Below, one piece after another: positions 1-13,604 of a DNA stretch of 64,000 nucleotides. The stretch's first letter is position 1; each line of letters begins with the position of its first letter. This DNA is from Onchocerca lupi (taxonomy: Eukaryota > Nematoda > Chromadorea > Rhabditida > Onchocercidae). A program made the position numbers and the translations under genes. The notes beneath the pieces were generated by a model. It was not told the DNA's origin. It saw only the letters and a program-made list of their open reading frames with translations, and searched no databases. Location of the stretch: assembly GCA_028564675.1 (NCBI GenBank), contig JAOVVO010000117.1, positions 91,533-155,532 on the forward strand, given 5' to 3'.

Positions 1-130
1 TTCCTTTGTTTAATGTTTTGGAGGGAAACATGTTTACCAACTTGAAGGTCCATTTGGAACTAAGCGCTTCTTGAACTTTAATACCCCTTGTTTATATTGA
101 TTTTCAGATCTTTTCGACAATTGGCACGTC
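1..130 (+). repeat. Dispersed repeat copy with one AAACATGTTT palindrome
   Basis: This stretch is related to 60766-60900. Both share a TCCTTTGTT start, a TTTTGG(A/T)GG(G/T) segment joined to the palindrome AAACATGTTT (26-35 here), then GGTCCATTTG, CTTCTTGAA, TTAATAC, CCTTG and a TTTTCGACA-like end, in the same order and orientation. The window starts inside the element, so more palindrome copies may lie upstream. No ORF or terminal repeats are visible, so the repeat class is unknown. Confidence 0.7.
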
Positions 131-571
131 GATTTTAATTGCAGCACGTATGGTGGCATCCCTGGCAAATTGAATGAATTCAAAAATTCTGTTGATAATT
201 AATCGCTTTATCTACTTCTACTACAAGTATTGACGGACTTGTGTATGACTGCCTGTTCTGCAAAGTCCATGCATCATATTTTTCGACGCAACTTCATGCA
301 AATCCTTATCGACTCAGCATCGGATATTTCACCGCATATTATATCACTGATTTCGTTTGAAGTGATTTTTTCATAAAACCAGATTAGAAACTTTGTGTCA
401 AGATGAACGACGAACATTTACGACAAAGAAGCAATCCAAGATATGACGTAATATTAGAAGTCAGGGATGTAATCCATAAACTGCCTGAACGAAACACTTC
501 ATTATATACTGTCATGACAGCGACATTCTTCACAATGCAGAAAATATAAGAAAAAGCTTAAATTACTCATT

Positions 572-940
572 TTATCTATTTAAAAACACTCGCCTTTTCG
601 AATGCAACTTTGTATGAAAATTTCAAATCAATCGATGACGAACTTCAAATATTGTAGGAAGCAGCTGTGATCAATGCAGAAAGTAGGCGTGGTGAATAAA
701 TTCTGTCTGCTTATGGAGGCGCACTAAAAAAAGAAAAAAAAAGATTAGGTCAAAAAAATTCTATCTACTGATAAAGGTGTGATGCAGAGCGGAGTCAAAA
801 ATTTAATCCGCCCACTTATTTTTAGATGTCAGTTTAAAAAAGTATATCTACATAAAAAGGAACGTCTATTGAATACAAATTTGTGTCAAAATTTGAAAGC
901 AACCAGTGGAGAACTTGTAAAGTTATGTGGATAGTAACGG
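572..940 (-). repeat. Dispersed repeat, copy 1 (reverse orientation)
   Basis: The reverse complement matches 12170-12432 in order: a CAAGTTCT(C/T)CACTG...TTTCAAATTTTGA(C/T)ACAAA block, then GCGGATT(A/G)AATTT, then CACGCCTACTTT...CTGC, then a second block ending AGTTGCATTCGAA. The two blocks resemble each other, so the element carries an internal duplication of about 170 bp. No coding capacity is seen. This looks like a decayed non-autonomous interspersed repeat; its termini were not resolved. Confidence 0.65.
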
Positions 941-959
941 GAACATTTATATTTTTATT

Positions 960-2138
960 TGTATAAATAATCCAAGCAAATTGATCAATAGGATGTTCTT
1001 TCTTGTCGTTGATGGAGAACAATAAATAATGTTCAACTGAACTGTCAGATTGTTGCTATTGTTGGGTCGTTTTGAATTAAATATAAATAAGTATTGCTAT
1101 ATAAATATCAAATAAGCATATTTCAATCTCTCTCTCCCTCCTTCTCCTACCTTTCTCTCTCTTTATCGTTTTTCCATTTTGTCTCTTTTTATCCTCCTCC
1201 TATGTTTTTTTTTTTTTTTTTTTTTTTTTTTGTTATTCCCTTCGTCCATGTTATTCTCTCACTATTCCTGATGGAAAGGTTAACTAGCAGAAAGATGTGG
1301 AGAAGTCAAAGAATGCGATTATGGTAAACAAGGTTGAGCAGTGCGGTCTCTTTGAAAACCAAAAAGCCGAAAGGATGAACATGTCTACCCCGAAACGCTC
1401 CTGTTTATAGATAAACAATCATAAGGCGACGTGCTGAAGAAGGAAGAGCACCGAAGAATTTAAAAGGTCAGTTTTGAGTGGATTTTAGTTATAGAGTTCG
1501 ATGTATCAGGAAAAATTTTCGGAGATTTAAGATTTTGAACAACGGACTTTTATATTATTTTATAGAAGATAAAAGACTAACAAATTGATAATTAAATAAT
1601 TTGTCATGAAAAAAATCACCTATTTAACTTAATAGCTAATTTGATAGTTTTATAGAAGTAAGATTGAATTTTAGGAATTATTGAAATAATCCATTCACCA
1701 TCTCACTCTTTTGTTTTGCAATTTCGTATGTGAGATGCTTTTTAAGTCATTTATGATTTGTGTTACGACTTTGCGAGCGTGTTTACGCGCGCAAAGGATT
1801 ATCATTCAAATGCGATGATTGTATTCAATGTACTTCCCGTCATTTGATGCGAATTTACGAACTAGTCAATAATTTGTGTCTTTCATTATTGCATACTTTT
1901 TATCGTTCTATGTATGTAATTTTTTATGCATATGTCGATTGAATATTAGCTTATTTTATTCAAATTAAACATTAATTTATTTTACATATATATAAAGTTT
2001 ATCTTGCACTAGACAAAATTAAACGTAAGTTTATCTCATATTTTTTCCTCTACTTTGTAGATTTGCTTTTTTCTTTTTATTTCCCAGAATTATCTCAAAA
2101 TTAATATTAAACGTAATATGTCATGTTTAATCTTTAAA
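960..2138. other. Intergenic region upstream of psf-2
   Basis: No gene is recognised here. The stretch holds a pyrimidine-rich tract (1125-1200), a 27-base poly(T) at 1205-1231, and AT-rich sequence. Short ORFs at 1094-1327 and 1760-1942 have no recognisable product; the first is only translated CT/T-rich repeat. Confidence 0.6.
1782..1795. promoter_or_regulatory. E2F-like GC-core element upstream of psf-2
   Basis: TTTACGCGCGCAAA is an isolated CG-core, near-palindromic element in AT-rich DNA about 390 bp before the psf-2 start. E2F sites have a TTT-S-GCGC core and GINS genes are classic E2F targets, but this is not an exact consensus match. The call is an inference. Confidence 0.25.
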
Positions 2139-2150
2139 ACAGTATTCCAG
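2139..2150 (+). promoter_or_regulatory. Putative spliced-leader trans-splice acceptor of psf-2
   Basis: AGTATTCCAG ends 28 bases before the psf-2 ATG. It looks like a nematode 3' splice site, and no upstream coding exon is evident. A cis-spliced 5'-UTR intron would look the same. Confidence 0.45.
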
Positions 2151-2178
2151 CTAAAATAAGTGAAGGTAAAAGTGCTAG

Positions 2179-4142
2179 ATGATGACGCCGGAACAATGCG
2201 AATTTCTTGCCGGTAATGAATGGATTCAGGTTTATTTTATATTTATGCAAAATCTTCATGTATTTGCAGATTATAATTAACGTTTAACCTGCTAAAGATT
2301 TCTTGTGATTGGAAACCAACCTTTTTGAAGTCATGAAAGAAAGACTTAAGTCTTAGTTTTTCTCTTGTAACTTTTAAGGTAAAACAAATTTAATAGCTTC
2401 TCGAAAACTTTAAACATAAAATTAATTTTTGCCAAGTTGAATCGAATCCAATGGAAAAAAAAATATGTAACAGAAAATAATATATTTGTCAGCAACAATC
2501 AGTTTCATTTTTCAGATAAATCCACAATTTAACTTGGATGAATTACGTCTAATAAGTGGTGATATTGGACCATTCGAAGCTGGTATGCCTATTTGGGTGC
2601 CACTATGGGTAGCAGTTACTTTAAGAAAACGTCGGAAATGCATCATCATTGTTGGCTTTTATTTCAAATGATTTGTCATTGAATTTATCACAACTGATAG
2701 TTGTTATGATATAATTCAAAAAAAATCTGATTGTACAACTATGATATTATCTAAAGAAATCTTGATGTTATTAATATTATTTTTGTTCCGAAAGAAACTG
2801 TTTTATTTTATTCATAGCCACCAGAATGGTTATGTGTAGATGAACTGAAGAAACTTGTAATAGCGGAAAGTGGAACCAATGCATTTGGACAAGTGCCACG
2901 ATTTTATTTAGAAATAGCTCATATGTTCGTACGATATGCCAAAGAAGATCTTCCGGATAGCGATATGGTTTGAAATTTCATTTTTGATAAAATGAATGAA
3001 ACGGATCCCTTAGATCTCATACTTTAATACATATTTTCTGCCGGAAGACTAGAGAAATTTTGATCATTATTTTGATCTTAATGATATGTTGAATATCCTA
3101 CCAATCAAGATAGTGAGAAGTAATGAGATATTCCTAAAATCATGAATAAAAATGCTTCTAGTAGAAAATCATTTTATCCACTAAACAATGAGCAATGTTC
3201 ATGCATTTACAAGTATAGACCACATGAATAACTGGCAGTAATAAATATAAAAATGCATAAAATAAAAGGAAGAAACAAGGGATTGAAAATATGCCTGAGA
3301 GTGACTGATTCTTAATGAAATATCGATCTCGAAAATGGACAAATTTTGCTTTATTTCAAAACTCACGCTATCTGAAGGTATTTTTATGAATGCTGTACTT
3401 ATATCTATATTATTTTAAGAACTGAAGTTAATTGTATATATAGAGACCAAGTTTCTCATCCATAAATTCTGAGACAATAGTTCTTTTTTAGAATCTATGT
3501 TATCCAATCATTACATAGCTAATTATCCAAGCAATATGCAACGCAATCGCATCAGTCAAATCCATGTCAACAAAATTAGTTTCATATAAAATTGTTTGCA
3601 GATAAGTATTATCATTGCAGATAAGAGTTTATGTGCAAGACTTATGGGATAAACGGTCTGCGAAGCTCAACAATTCATCGACTAAATTTTTGGGACAGGT
3701 AATATATATCACTGTAATTGTATTAGGTAAAAAGAAAGAACAATTTGAGGATAAAAAATTGTCTTAACTATATTTATCAACAATCCCTAATAATTACAAC
3801 TTCATATGTAATACCTAATTGTAAAAATTATTAAACTAGAAAGAGAAAACAATTATGGAACAAATTCTATTAAAATAAATAATGGAAAAAGAAAATCGGA
3901 TATTTGCAATATTTTATGCGATTTATCTGTGATAATTAAATTTTGCAATGAAAACTAAGTTGCTTTTATCCTATTTACAGGTGGAATCATGTCATGCAAG
4001 AATGGATAATATTACTTTAATGGAAGTGGCATACATTAAACGATCACTAATTATAGCTAGTCGTGAAATTGAGGCGCTTAACAAATCATTCCATGAATTA
4101 TCCAGTCAAAGCAGTAGTGATCAAAGATATGTGGTAGCTTAA
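2179..4142 (+). CDS. psf-2: DNA replication complex GINS protein PSF2
   Basis: PSF2 (GINS2) is one of four GINS subunits. With CDC45 and MCM2-7 they form the CMG helicase that opens DNA at replication forks in the nucleus. Exons 2179-2229, 2516-2650, 2818-2967, 3621-3698 and 3981-4142 join in frame to about 191 residues, close to the 185 or so usual for the family. Family landmarks run in order: TPEQCEFLAGNEWI at the N-terminus; INPQFNLDELRLISGDIGPF; GMPIWVPLWVAVTLRKRRKC; PPEWLCVDEL; VQDLWDKRSAKL; and the C-terminal HARMDNITLMEV. All splice sites are GT-AG. The start is the first of two adjacent ATGs (2179, 2182); either may be used. The gene is tail to tail with the ARMC5-like gene, 362 bp away. 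The fold is complete with no breaks. Confidence 0.95.
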
Positions 4143-4355
4143 AAAGAAATTTTTGATTACAATTTTCTTTATGTGAAACACTATCCGTTCCTAACTTTAT
4201 TGCTTTTCTATTGAATCATTATCAGGAATAATATCCTAAAGAAAGAATGATTAAGAACGTCCAAATATTTTTTTATTCAGATCCTCCCTTGCTTTTCTTT
4301 CTTCCCCTTCTATTTTTATTTCTCATGTAGTAACAACTGGAGAGTAATTCCTCGA

Positions 4356-4361
4356 AATAAA
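4356..4361 (+). terminator. Polyadenylation signal AATAAA for psf-2
   Basis: AATAAA lies 214 bp after the psf-2 stop, before the 3' end of the oppositely oriented ARMC5 coding region. On the other strand, AATAAA (plus-strand TTTATT, 4315-4320) could serve ARMC5. If both are used, the two 3' UTRs overlap. Confidence 0.5.
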
Positions 4362-4504
4362 CTTACTACTCGGAGTTTCTTTTTGTTTTCACTAGACTTA
4401 AAAAATCATAATTGCATCCATAATTCCCCCAAATAATTAGGATCTTGATTCCGAAAGCACTTTTCAAACGCATACAGGAAATCATATGTCTTTCGAATGC
4501 AACT

Positions 4505-7500
4505 CTAAGTTGTTGTTGTTTCTTCATATTTGATTTTCCTCCGCCGACAGTATGTCATCAAAAATGCCTGCAATATTTCCATTAACGCGTCCACTGCAAC
4601 AGAATTACCAGCCACTACTTTTAGCGTCTTAAACATTTGTTCTTCTGTACAACCCCTGAAATAAAAAAATTAAAAACTCAAAATCCGATCATGGATAGCG
4701 TTACCATTCATAATATACTTACCTGGAGATCTAAAAGTTTTTATTCATAATCATCGATAAGTCAAATCATTTATAAAAAAGCGCGATTTACATATGTTAC
4801 TTCTTTCTCTTACAACTATGTAATGCAGGCTACTTCAAGAAATCTTATTATTAAGGCTTCATTCATAAATAACTTAAATATTAGACAGTTGACATAATTT
4901 AAGACAACCATTCTTACAATATTTCTCATTAAAATCATCCAGAAAAAGAAACCTCAGCAGATAGCTTATACAAGCATCTCTCAGCACATTACACGTATCA
5001 CTTCCGGTAGAGAGCATAACTTCCAGATAATTCGGCAGTGTCTCACCGGTAATCAAATTTCTTAGCGGACTTTCGTAAGCTAACAATTTGGAGCTTATTC
5101 CTGTGCACAGGTAACGATCCGACAGCTGCAAAATTTTTCATTCATAACTATCTATCTATTTATAGGAAGAAATTCAGGTATCTTCTTTTCACCTTGTGGA
5201 TTCCCGAAAATATAATGTTAGATGAAAGCAAAATTTTCGAAATGCGAAAATATTTTAATAAGTTACTTGTATTTCCTGGTAATGGCAATAACTACAAATC
5301 TAATACAGTTAAGTACTTATCGACTGACTTAATTCATGCTGCCAGAGATAAAATTCACCGGCTGCACAAACCAAAGCTTGTTACGATAACAATATAATTT
5401 AGAAACATATAAAAGTTGGTACCTTTAGCAAAGCCGGTATATCATTTTCAGTTATTCTCACACACGACTTGCCACAGCCACTTAAATAATGCAAAAAAAT
5501 GGAGAACAAGCGGAAAGGGCATTGTTCTTCCTCTTCATCAAATTCAAATGTATCGCGAAATTGTTCCGAAAATTTATTCCCAAACATACCCTAAAAACCC
5601 ATTTAAATTTCCAAAAATTAACTTCATTAAAGAAATAAATAATCCACCTGTAACATTTTGAGGATTAGAAATATTTTAGCCTTAAAAAAATCGAAAAAAC
5701 ATCGTTAGTCGGAAAGCGGACAATTCATCCTAGCTATATTATTAGACTACATCTCTTTTATAAGATCCTCAGAAGCAATTACTCGCAAATAAATGAAACA
5801 TTAGAAAGTACTGCTGATATAAAAAAATTACAAGTGGAAAATAAGAAATTTCTCATTATATCTACAAAATATGATCTACCTGAAAATTAATGCTTACATT
5901 TCCAGAACTTGATAAGTATTAAAAAATATTCACTTTTACTGAATTGTTTAATTGCCTAATACCTGTACGCGGATTATGAGATTGAATTCTAATAAAATGT
6001 AAAAAATTTACCCGAAAATATTCACTTCCTTCACATAAGCATTTCTTCGGGACAATTTCGATCAGTTTACCATATTTAAATTTGATAAATTCTGGTAAAC
6101 CAGATGCTGTCGGTATGGCTTTTTTTGACAATAAAGTTGCTTCCTTTACAATACATTTACTTAGTGGCATCTCTCTAGTGATGTAACTTAAAAGATCATC
6201 CCAGATATCATGTAACGAATTCGTCAATACATCTGATGGGATTAAAAATGAAAACGCAACCAAAATTTGACGAACTAATGATGGCTGAAAAAATTAAATT
6301 TGACCCAAAAGTTAGAAATTATTGATTAATTTGGTATTTAAGAGATAAACAATCATTTAATATCACTCAGCTCAGCAGGACCGTTTGAATAGCCAAATAG
6401 TCCTGCTGATCTCAGTGATATTAGTTGGTTTATTGATTGATTGATTTATTGACTGATTATTATAATTATGATAGCAGGCTTATATTCGGATGCAGTATGC
6501 GTACTTACATTGAAAGAAGCATATGATATTCATCACCAAATCATTTCATTTGATTAAAATAAGATTACTACTTGTCAGCTAACACTGATAAAAAGGAATA
6601 TTTTGTTGAATAAATGAATTTTCACAATTTCCAAAAGCAGCTACCCTTTCCATCTATTATCATTGCAATAATGAATGCTTATGATTAAACATGGATCAGA
6701 CAAACATGCTATATACTTATTTTCAAGCAAGATTTTAACTGCACTGATGAGTAAATAGTTTTGTTTCTTGCAGATAATACAGAATCCACTTGCTAAGTAG
6801 AAAAAAAAATTCGAATCGTGGCATAATTTTTTACACTTTTGCTTTCAAAGTTTATGCCAAAATTATTATTCTTCCAGCTTTTTAAGTATTTGTATTTTAG
6901 AGTGAAATAAACTAAAAAGATGTATCTGAGAAAGGAAGATGTACCCCCTCACAATATGTTGTTATCTGCCAGTTTTCTTCATTGCCATCAACCAAAATTT
7001 CACGTAGTTTAGCCAAGAGACGCTCAACGGGTTTATGGGTCACTAGCATCCGTTTCCAGTTATCGACTCTTCTAAAAAATGTTTGAGGATTATGCATATC
7101 ATTTTGAGAAAAAAGTTTCGTATTTCACAATTCCAGTTAAAAATAAATAGATCATCTAAAAGATTTTGATTTGTAATAGTATATTTAAAGCTAGAGATGG
7201 ATATCGAAAACAAGCAAGCAAATAATATTCTGCTCACAAAAGCTACTGCTCAAAAAGCAACTAAAGTCTTCAACCCAAAATCGCTTGATGCATGTAATCC
7301 AATGTAATCGATTCATAAAGTTTTATCATGATTATAAATAGCGTAATCATAAATAACCTAACTAAAGAAATTCAAACATTAATAATTCAAAAAAAAAAAA
7401 AAAAAAAACATTAAACAAATATTTCTAAAGAATAATATTAAGATTAAACAAATATTTCTAAAGAATAATATTAAGAACATGAGATAGTAATATGATAGAC

Positions 7501-10500
7501 TTCCAGTTTTGAGTGAAAGATAAATCAGTGATAGACATTCTCTTCTTCCTTATCTTTATTTCTCTTAGCCATAATTCAATATTTGTAATGCATACGAGGC
7601 ATGGCAATATTTGCATACGAGGCAATATTTGTAATGCAGGCAGGCATTAATGCATGCCATACAACGCTATTCTAAAATCCTTTTTTCCTATCTCGAATAT
7701 ATAATGATACATGAAAAAAATACCTAACGAGATGTAATGTTGCAATACAAGCTTTCATTTGTTCAATTTCATCATTTGATTTGTATATATTTTTGAGTAC
7801 TTCTAATCCAAACGGTGCATCGATATGAGATGAAAATTCTTCTAACAAAGCATTACCAAAATCAGTTCTTATTGCACATTCTGAACATTGCGTAATTCGT
7901 CTGAAAATTCAGACAACTTTAGATGAAAAAAATGAAGTAACTCGTTAATATGATACCAGCTGTTACTTTTGGATGGAATATACTTAAATGCTAACTATTA
8001 TAAATGATAAGAAATCTAATTTTTCATTAATTCATTATGTTAAATTTTAATGTAATAAAAAATTTTGTTCGTATCTAAAGTTGCGGCAAGAATTCATGAA
8101 AAATAAAGATTTGTAATTGAAAAAGAAGGAAAGTTAAGCACTAATATTTTATGAAGACTGGATATAAAAATATTTAAAAATAGAAAGATCAAACAACATT
8201 ATTCACTAAGAATTTTCGAAATTGGAATTCATTCAATCATTTGGTGGGTTTAACTTTAATACTGTGAACTAGCAACTTATGTAGAGTAACAAGGCACGAA
8301 TAATGATATTCTATTACGTTATATGGATAAACTTACAACCTAGTATTGTACCATAGCAACAGAAAAATAAAAGGAAGAAGCATACTTTCCAGTTCCACAT
8401 TTCCGTGTCATTAAGATATGTATGACAAGAGTATGCAATTCTAAACGAGACAAATTTTCTACAGCTAAACGATGCCGAAAAATTCGTCGTATTGTACGTG
8501 GTGCTTTGGAAACCATCGATGGTGCTTCAGCTATGTATCGCAGTAAGGCGCTGACAATCTGAGAAAAAAATGCAATATATTAGGTAATAGACGAAAATTT
8601 GCATTCTTCTAGATTTATGCACTATAAAAGAAGATTATGTTTCGATTACTTTCTACACACCCCAATTATTTTTTCTAACTTCCTGGAGAACATTTTAATC
8701 TTTGCTTCTTAATCTGAACTATTATTCTTTATTTTTCATAATTTTTTTTTTCCAAATTTGCTTAATGTATGCCGCTACTCGTAACAAAACTTTTTCTAAA
8801 AAAACCTTTAAGCTTATTTTTTTTAATACAAAAAATATAACAAAGTTACTTTTGACGTAATCAATCGTTTCATATTAGATTCGCTGTGTGAGAGCCAAGC
8901 CAAAATGTACAGTTCACCAACGACGAGCTAAAATATCTAATACAATAATATAATCTACTGACATAATAACATTAAAAATCAAAATATTAAAGCCATATTT
9001 CCATATCTGCAAAGATTGTCACTATGAAATACTTTTGGATATTCAAATAGACTGCACTCTTATTTCCAAATTAAATTGTTCAGATAAACTGTTCTCGCTA
9101 CATACTATAAAAAAAATGCTTCAACTGCATATTCTAATATGTTAAAATAGAAAGTTAACTCAACATTTCAAACTACATGATTCTTTATCCAACAGATACT
9201 ATCACTGGCATAATTACAGAAAAGATGACAGCAGTTTTCGTTAAAATAAACTAATAACTAGCATATACCTCCGTATTCCTGACAACATGTGAAAAACAAC
9301 TCAAATTTCTATTATCATTTGTGGATATCGGACGTTCCATGCATTCGATGTATTCATCCATTAGCGATGTCGATGAACTGCAATTTTCACTTAATAATTT
9401 GCTTCTGCTGATATAGCATTAACTTTGGTATTAAAAAAGTTTCACGATTTTGGCAAACGTCCTATAGTTAAAGAACATATGACCTGAACATACCTTAATG
9501 TTACATATCCAAAATAGATTAAATAAAACTTGTATCACTATGAATGAAGCTAAAACATTCTGCTATAAAGATCGACTATGCTTACCAATATTTAACAAAA
9601 CTACTGTATTAACACGATTAACTTGTGACGGGAAGTGAAAAAAAAAAAAGATGTTTCAAATATTCCGCAATTTCATTACATCGTAGTATCATTATTTAAT
9701 GTTATTGTTGATTATGTTTTGTGTGTTTATTTCCTTTAGCATAACTTAGTTTATAATACAATAAAATAAAGGAGAGGAAGAAAGTGAAACAGTGACATTC
9801 TTTTTGGTGACATCAGTGGTGAACGCATTCCAGGTGGTGGAGATTGCGATGGACTCCAAGATGATTCGACCAACTTTTTGGATGAGGATGCGTCAGGATC
9901 CATAGTATGAGTGAGCACTTCAAAGTTCGATGAATGAAGTGGTATTAACTGCAACTGATTTTTTTTTTTTCCTTTTGCAAAAAAATCGAGATTGTTTAAT
10001 CATTTTGAAATGTTCTAAAATCTAAGGAAAAATGTTCAAACCTAGACATCGCAAATCTCAGAATAATGCTAAAATTGAGGTTAACTCCTTTACTTAGAAA
10101 AATAGAAAGTATATTTCGAAATCATGTTTGCCACATTAATTCTTATCCAAATTTTTGGTAAAATATACTTACCATCATTTTACAACACAAGCATTCTGTT
10201 TTATGACGTCCTATTTTGCTGTGAGCTGCACATTCACTTCCCACTCCACTTGGTAGCGTCTGAAATATACCTACATCAAATAAGAGAAATATCCAAAAAA
10301 AAATTTGACCCACTAAATAAAGGAGCAAAAATAAATCGATATTTCCAGCTATAAAAATTAAATGTAATATGATCTAATTTAAACAAAGTAACAAATGAAG
10401 TTAGCTTAGAAGTGATTAAATTGAAAAATGAAATTTATTAACAAATTCACTAAAATTACGAATTGTATAAAAATACCTAATCGATCAAAGAAAGTTTTAA

Positions 10501-12678
10501 AATGGAAGAGAAAAAAGTTTTGTGTAATGCAGCATCAGAAAATTTTTTAACACTACACTGCGCAAAACTAACAAGTTTGTGAGCATAAAAAAAGTTTTCA
10601 GACTAAAATAATTTAAATATACCGAAAACCTAGCTACGCTGTTTTCATGATGTATCAAACTAGTATTTGACAAATCATAACATGTATGTGAAATTGAAAT
10701 AATTACTGGATAAATTTCGCTTTGTACACCATAGTATAATATTATACAAGCAAACGCGTAAACTTCTAAGTTTAAGAGAATAATAGCTGGAAACAGAAGT
10801 TGGAAACTTACACTACACATACGTTTATTTTTATTCAGATAAAGATTGATATGATCTACAACAATATCCAGAAATTTTGTGGAAAACGTTAAATAGCTTA
10901 GACCACTTCCGTCATGAACAAAGTACCTAAAACTTGAAAATAATGGCGAAAAATTACACAAATCATTGGTAATGTTATCCAAAAACTTCCTAGTCTAGTA
11001 ATGCTCCATTATCTTTCTTTTTCCTTTTTGCTTTCATAGCTTTCTTTCCTTATTACTAAATTTCTTTTTTTCCCATCCTTCTTCCTTCAATCATTAAAAG
11101 ATGAATTTTTCGAAAATGTAGAATGTAACGGAGAAATAATGCCATGCCGAAGAGTATTTACGATCAGTATCTGTTGTGTAGAATCAGCTTTTTCAAGTCC
11201 ATCAACGAGTATATCTAGAGCACCATGTCCACGAAGTGCTGCTCTTCCCCATGCATCCTTAAATTTAATAAAATGGAAAATATTTAAATTCATCGAAAAT
11301 CAAACCGATTCCCTACGCTTTCGTTTGAAAATAAAGTTTATTACTTCCTCTACCCATATCCACTTTATCTTAGTCTCTCCTTACTTAGTTTTTTTTTTTT
11401 TTTATCCTAAAAAAATTAACATTTTAAATCCATTCTCCCCTGACTCTCTTTAAAGAGTAGTTTTCTCATCCATTAATTTCCCTGACTATACCTGTGCAAA
11501 GCACAAAAGCATTTTTAGCATATATTCAGGACGTGGATGTGTCTCGACAATTTTCCTTATACAACCCGGTGTTTCGAACTGTTCACGAAGTTCAAATGAT
11601 GCATTACACATTTCCACGATATAACTTTCGCACTGGCCTTCCAGAAAACAATCCAACAAAACACTCACACCATTACTGAAATGTGAAATGAAATCTATAT
11701 ATTTAAGTTACAAAGAAATTTAAAACTAACTTCCGCATTCTTTTTGCATACAATCATATAAAAACAACTTTTTCATAAGAGGAAAAACTCGATCAGAGCA
11801 CGACCTTTCATCTTGACCAAGAAGTAAAGATGCAATGATTTTTTTCTTTTCATTCAATTCAGGTACTTACAAAAAGTTATCACCCGAAAGATTAATTTGA
11901 TATCCTATTATCTAGCAAAGAAAAAATCCCGAAGATTTTAAATATATTCCTAACCTCGCTGCCAACTGTCGTCCAATTCGTTTCGTACCTTTATATCGGA
12001 CAAAACGACAAATTAATTGTAACACATCCTCTTGCATTTCACGTCCAAATGTCCCATCCATTTCTTTCGTACGATGCAACAAATTACCCAGATAAAGACC
12101 AGCATTTGACAAAAGCAAACGCTAAAAAACGATATTCATCTATTCCATAAAAATAAAAATGTGTTTATTGTTACTCTTGACACAAAGTTGCAAGTTCTTC
12201 ACTGATTATTTTCAAATTTTGATACAAAATTGTATCCGAATAGGCGTGTGTTTTTATCTAGATATATCCATTTTTTCTTATCTGTGACAAGTAAAAGTCA
12301 GCGGATTGAATTTATTTATCACGCCTACTTTTTCTGCACTGTTCATTCTTACACAATATTTCAAGTTGTAAACCGATTGATTTGATATTTCGATACAGAG
12401 TTGCATTCGAATTGGAGTGTGTTTAAGAAGTTTCGGGAAACATCGGTGGTCGCTATAGACTAGCTAAATCGGCTATGCAAAGTGTGGCCAGGTTCAGCTA
12501 GTTTGAAATATTTTTAAATTTTTATTCCTATCTAAATTAGCTAAAATGAAAGAGTATAAAGTAACTTAACATAATAAGAACAATAAATCAGATTTAATCA
12601 TTAAAATTGGAATTTCCTTTAACATTTGCCCTAATCCTGCTAATCTATTCTAGTTGTAGTTTTTAGCACAAAAGAAAT

Positions 12679-12712
<34 letters not shown>

Positions 12713-13565
12713 AGTGATCTAAAAACAATATAACGCAACCGAATGTGAAATGAGATTTGACAGAATTTTCTTTATTACCGATCGTTAGAAGATTATTTAT
12801 TACTGTTGAAAGATATAATAGTGTTCTTATTTTTCATAGTACTTCATGGCATCTTAATCTTCAAATAAGTCGTACATACAAACATATTCCACATAACTTT
12901 CTGATGCTATCCATACTTGAGCTGAATATTTATTTATTTCATGTTATACTAACAAATTCCTCTTCATTTATTCTACCAAATCTGAAATGTATTTTGGTTC
13001 TGAATGATTAAGACATTTCATTTGCACTCCGTCCAACGTAGTGGAATTGGAGGCCACGTCTTAACAAATGATGAGATGCGTCGGGTGCGCCAATGGTCGT
13101 TCGCAGCGTGTACAGTACTTTTTTCTGTGGAAAAGAATATTTTATAGTTAGAAAGCAATACTTCGCTTAGAATGTGACGCTAGATTTCATACTTTAAATC
13201 TAGACCTTGAATTTTAATGCACTTCTTTTAAATCTTAGCCAACTGAAATATATATTTAAGTTATGGTTATAAATATATCTAACTATAGAACAAAGAAAAA
13301 AATAATGCAGAGGTTAAATGATTATAACTGTCATCAAGGAAAATGGAAAGCTTCTCTATAACGTTCATTGCTTACGGGCTCAAATATTCTAGTTGATATA
13401 GTCTCAAAATTAAACAGTCTTATAAAAAATGTTACTTTGAGCTCTCTAATAGTTCCATAAATACGAGTAAAAATCTTGATATATATATATTTTTTTTTGA
13501 TAAGAATATGAATATTTAAATATAGGAAGATAGATCCATGATTCAGTTCACTCAATTTCGTTTGG

Positions 13566-13604
<39 letters not shown>

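Noticed and set aside
10497..10982. 161-codon minus-strand ORF as a stand-alone gene
   Set aside because: Only 10926-10812 is coding, as ARMC5 exon 10 with good splice sites; the rest of the frame is intron read-through.
12681..12711. Poly(T) tracts as poly(A) tails of retrocopies on the minus strand
   Set aside because: No coding or repeat body lies next to the tracts in the right orientation, and no target-site duplications were found.
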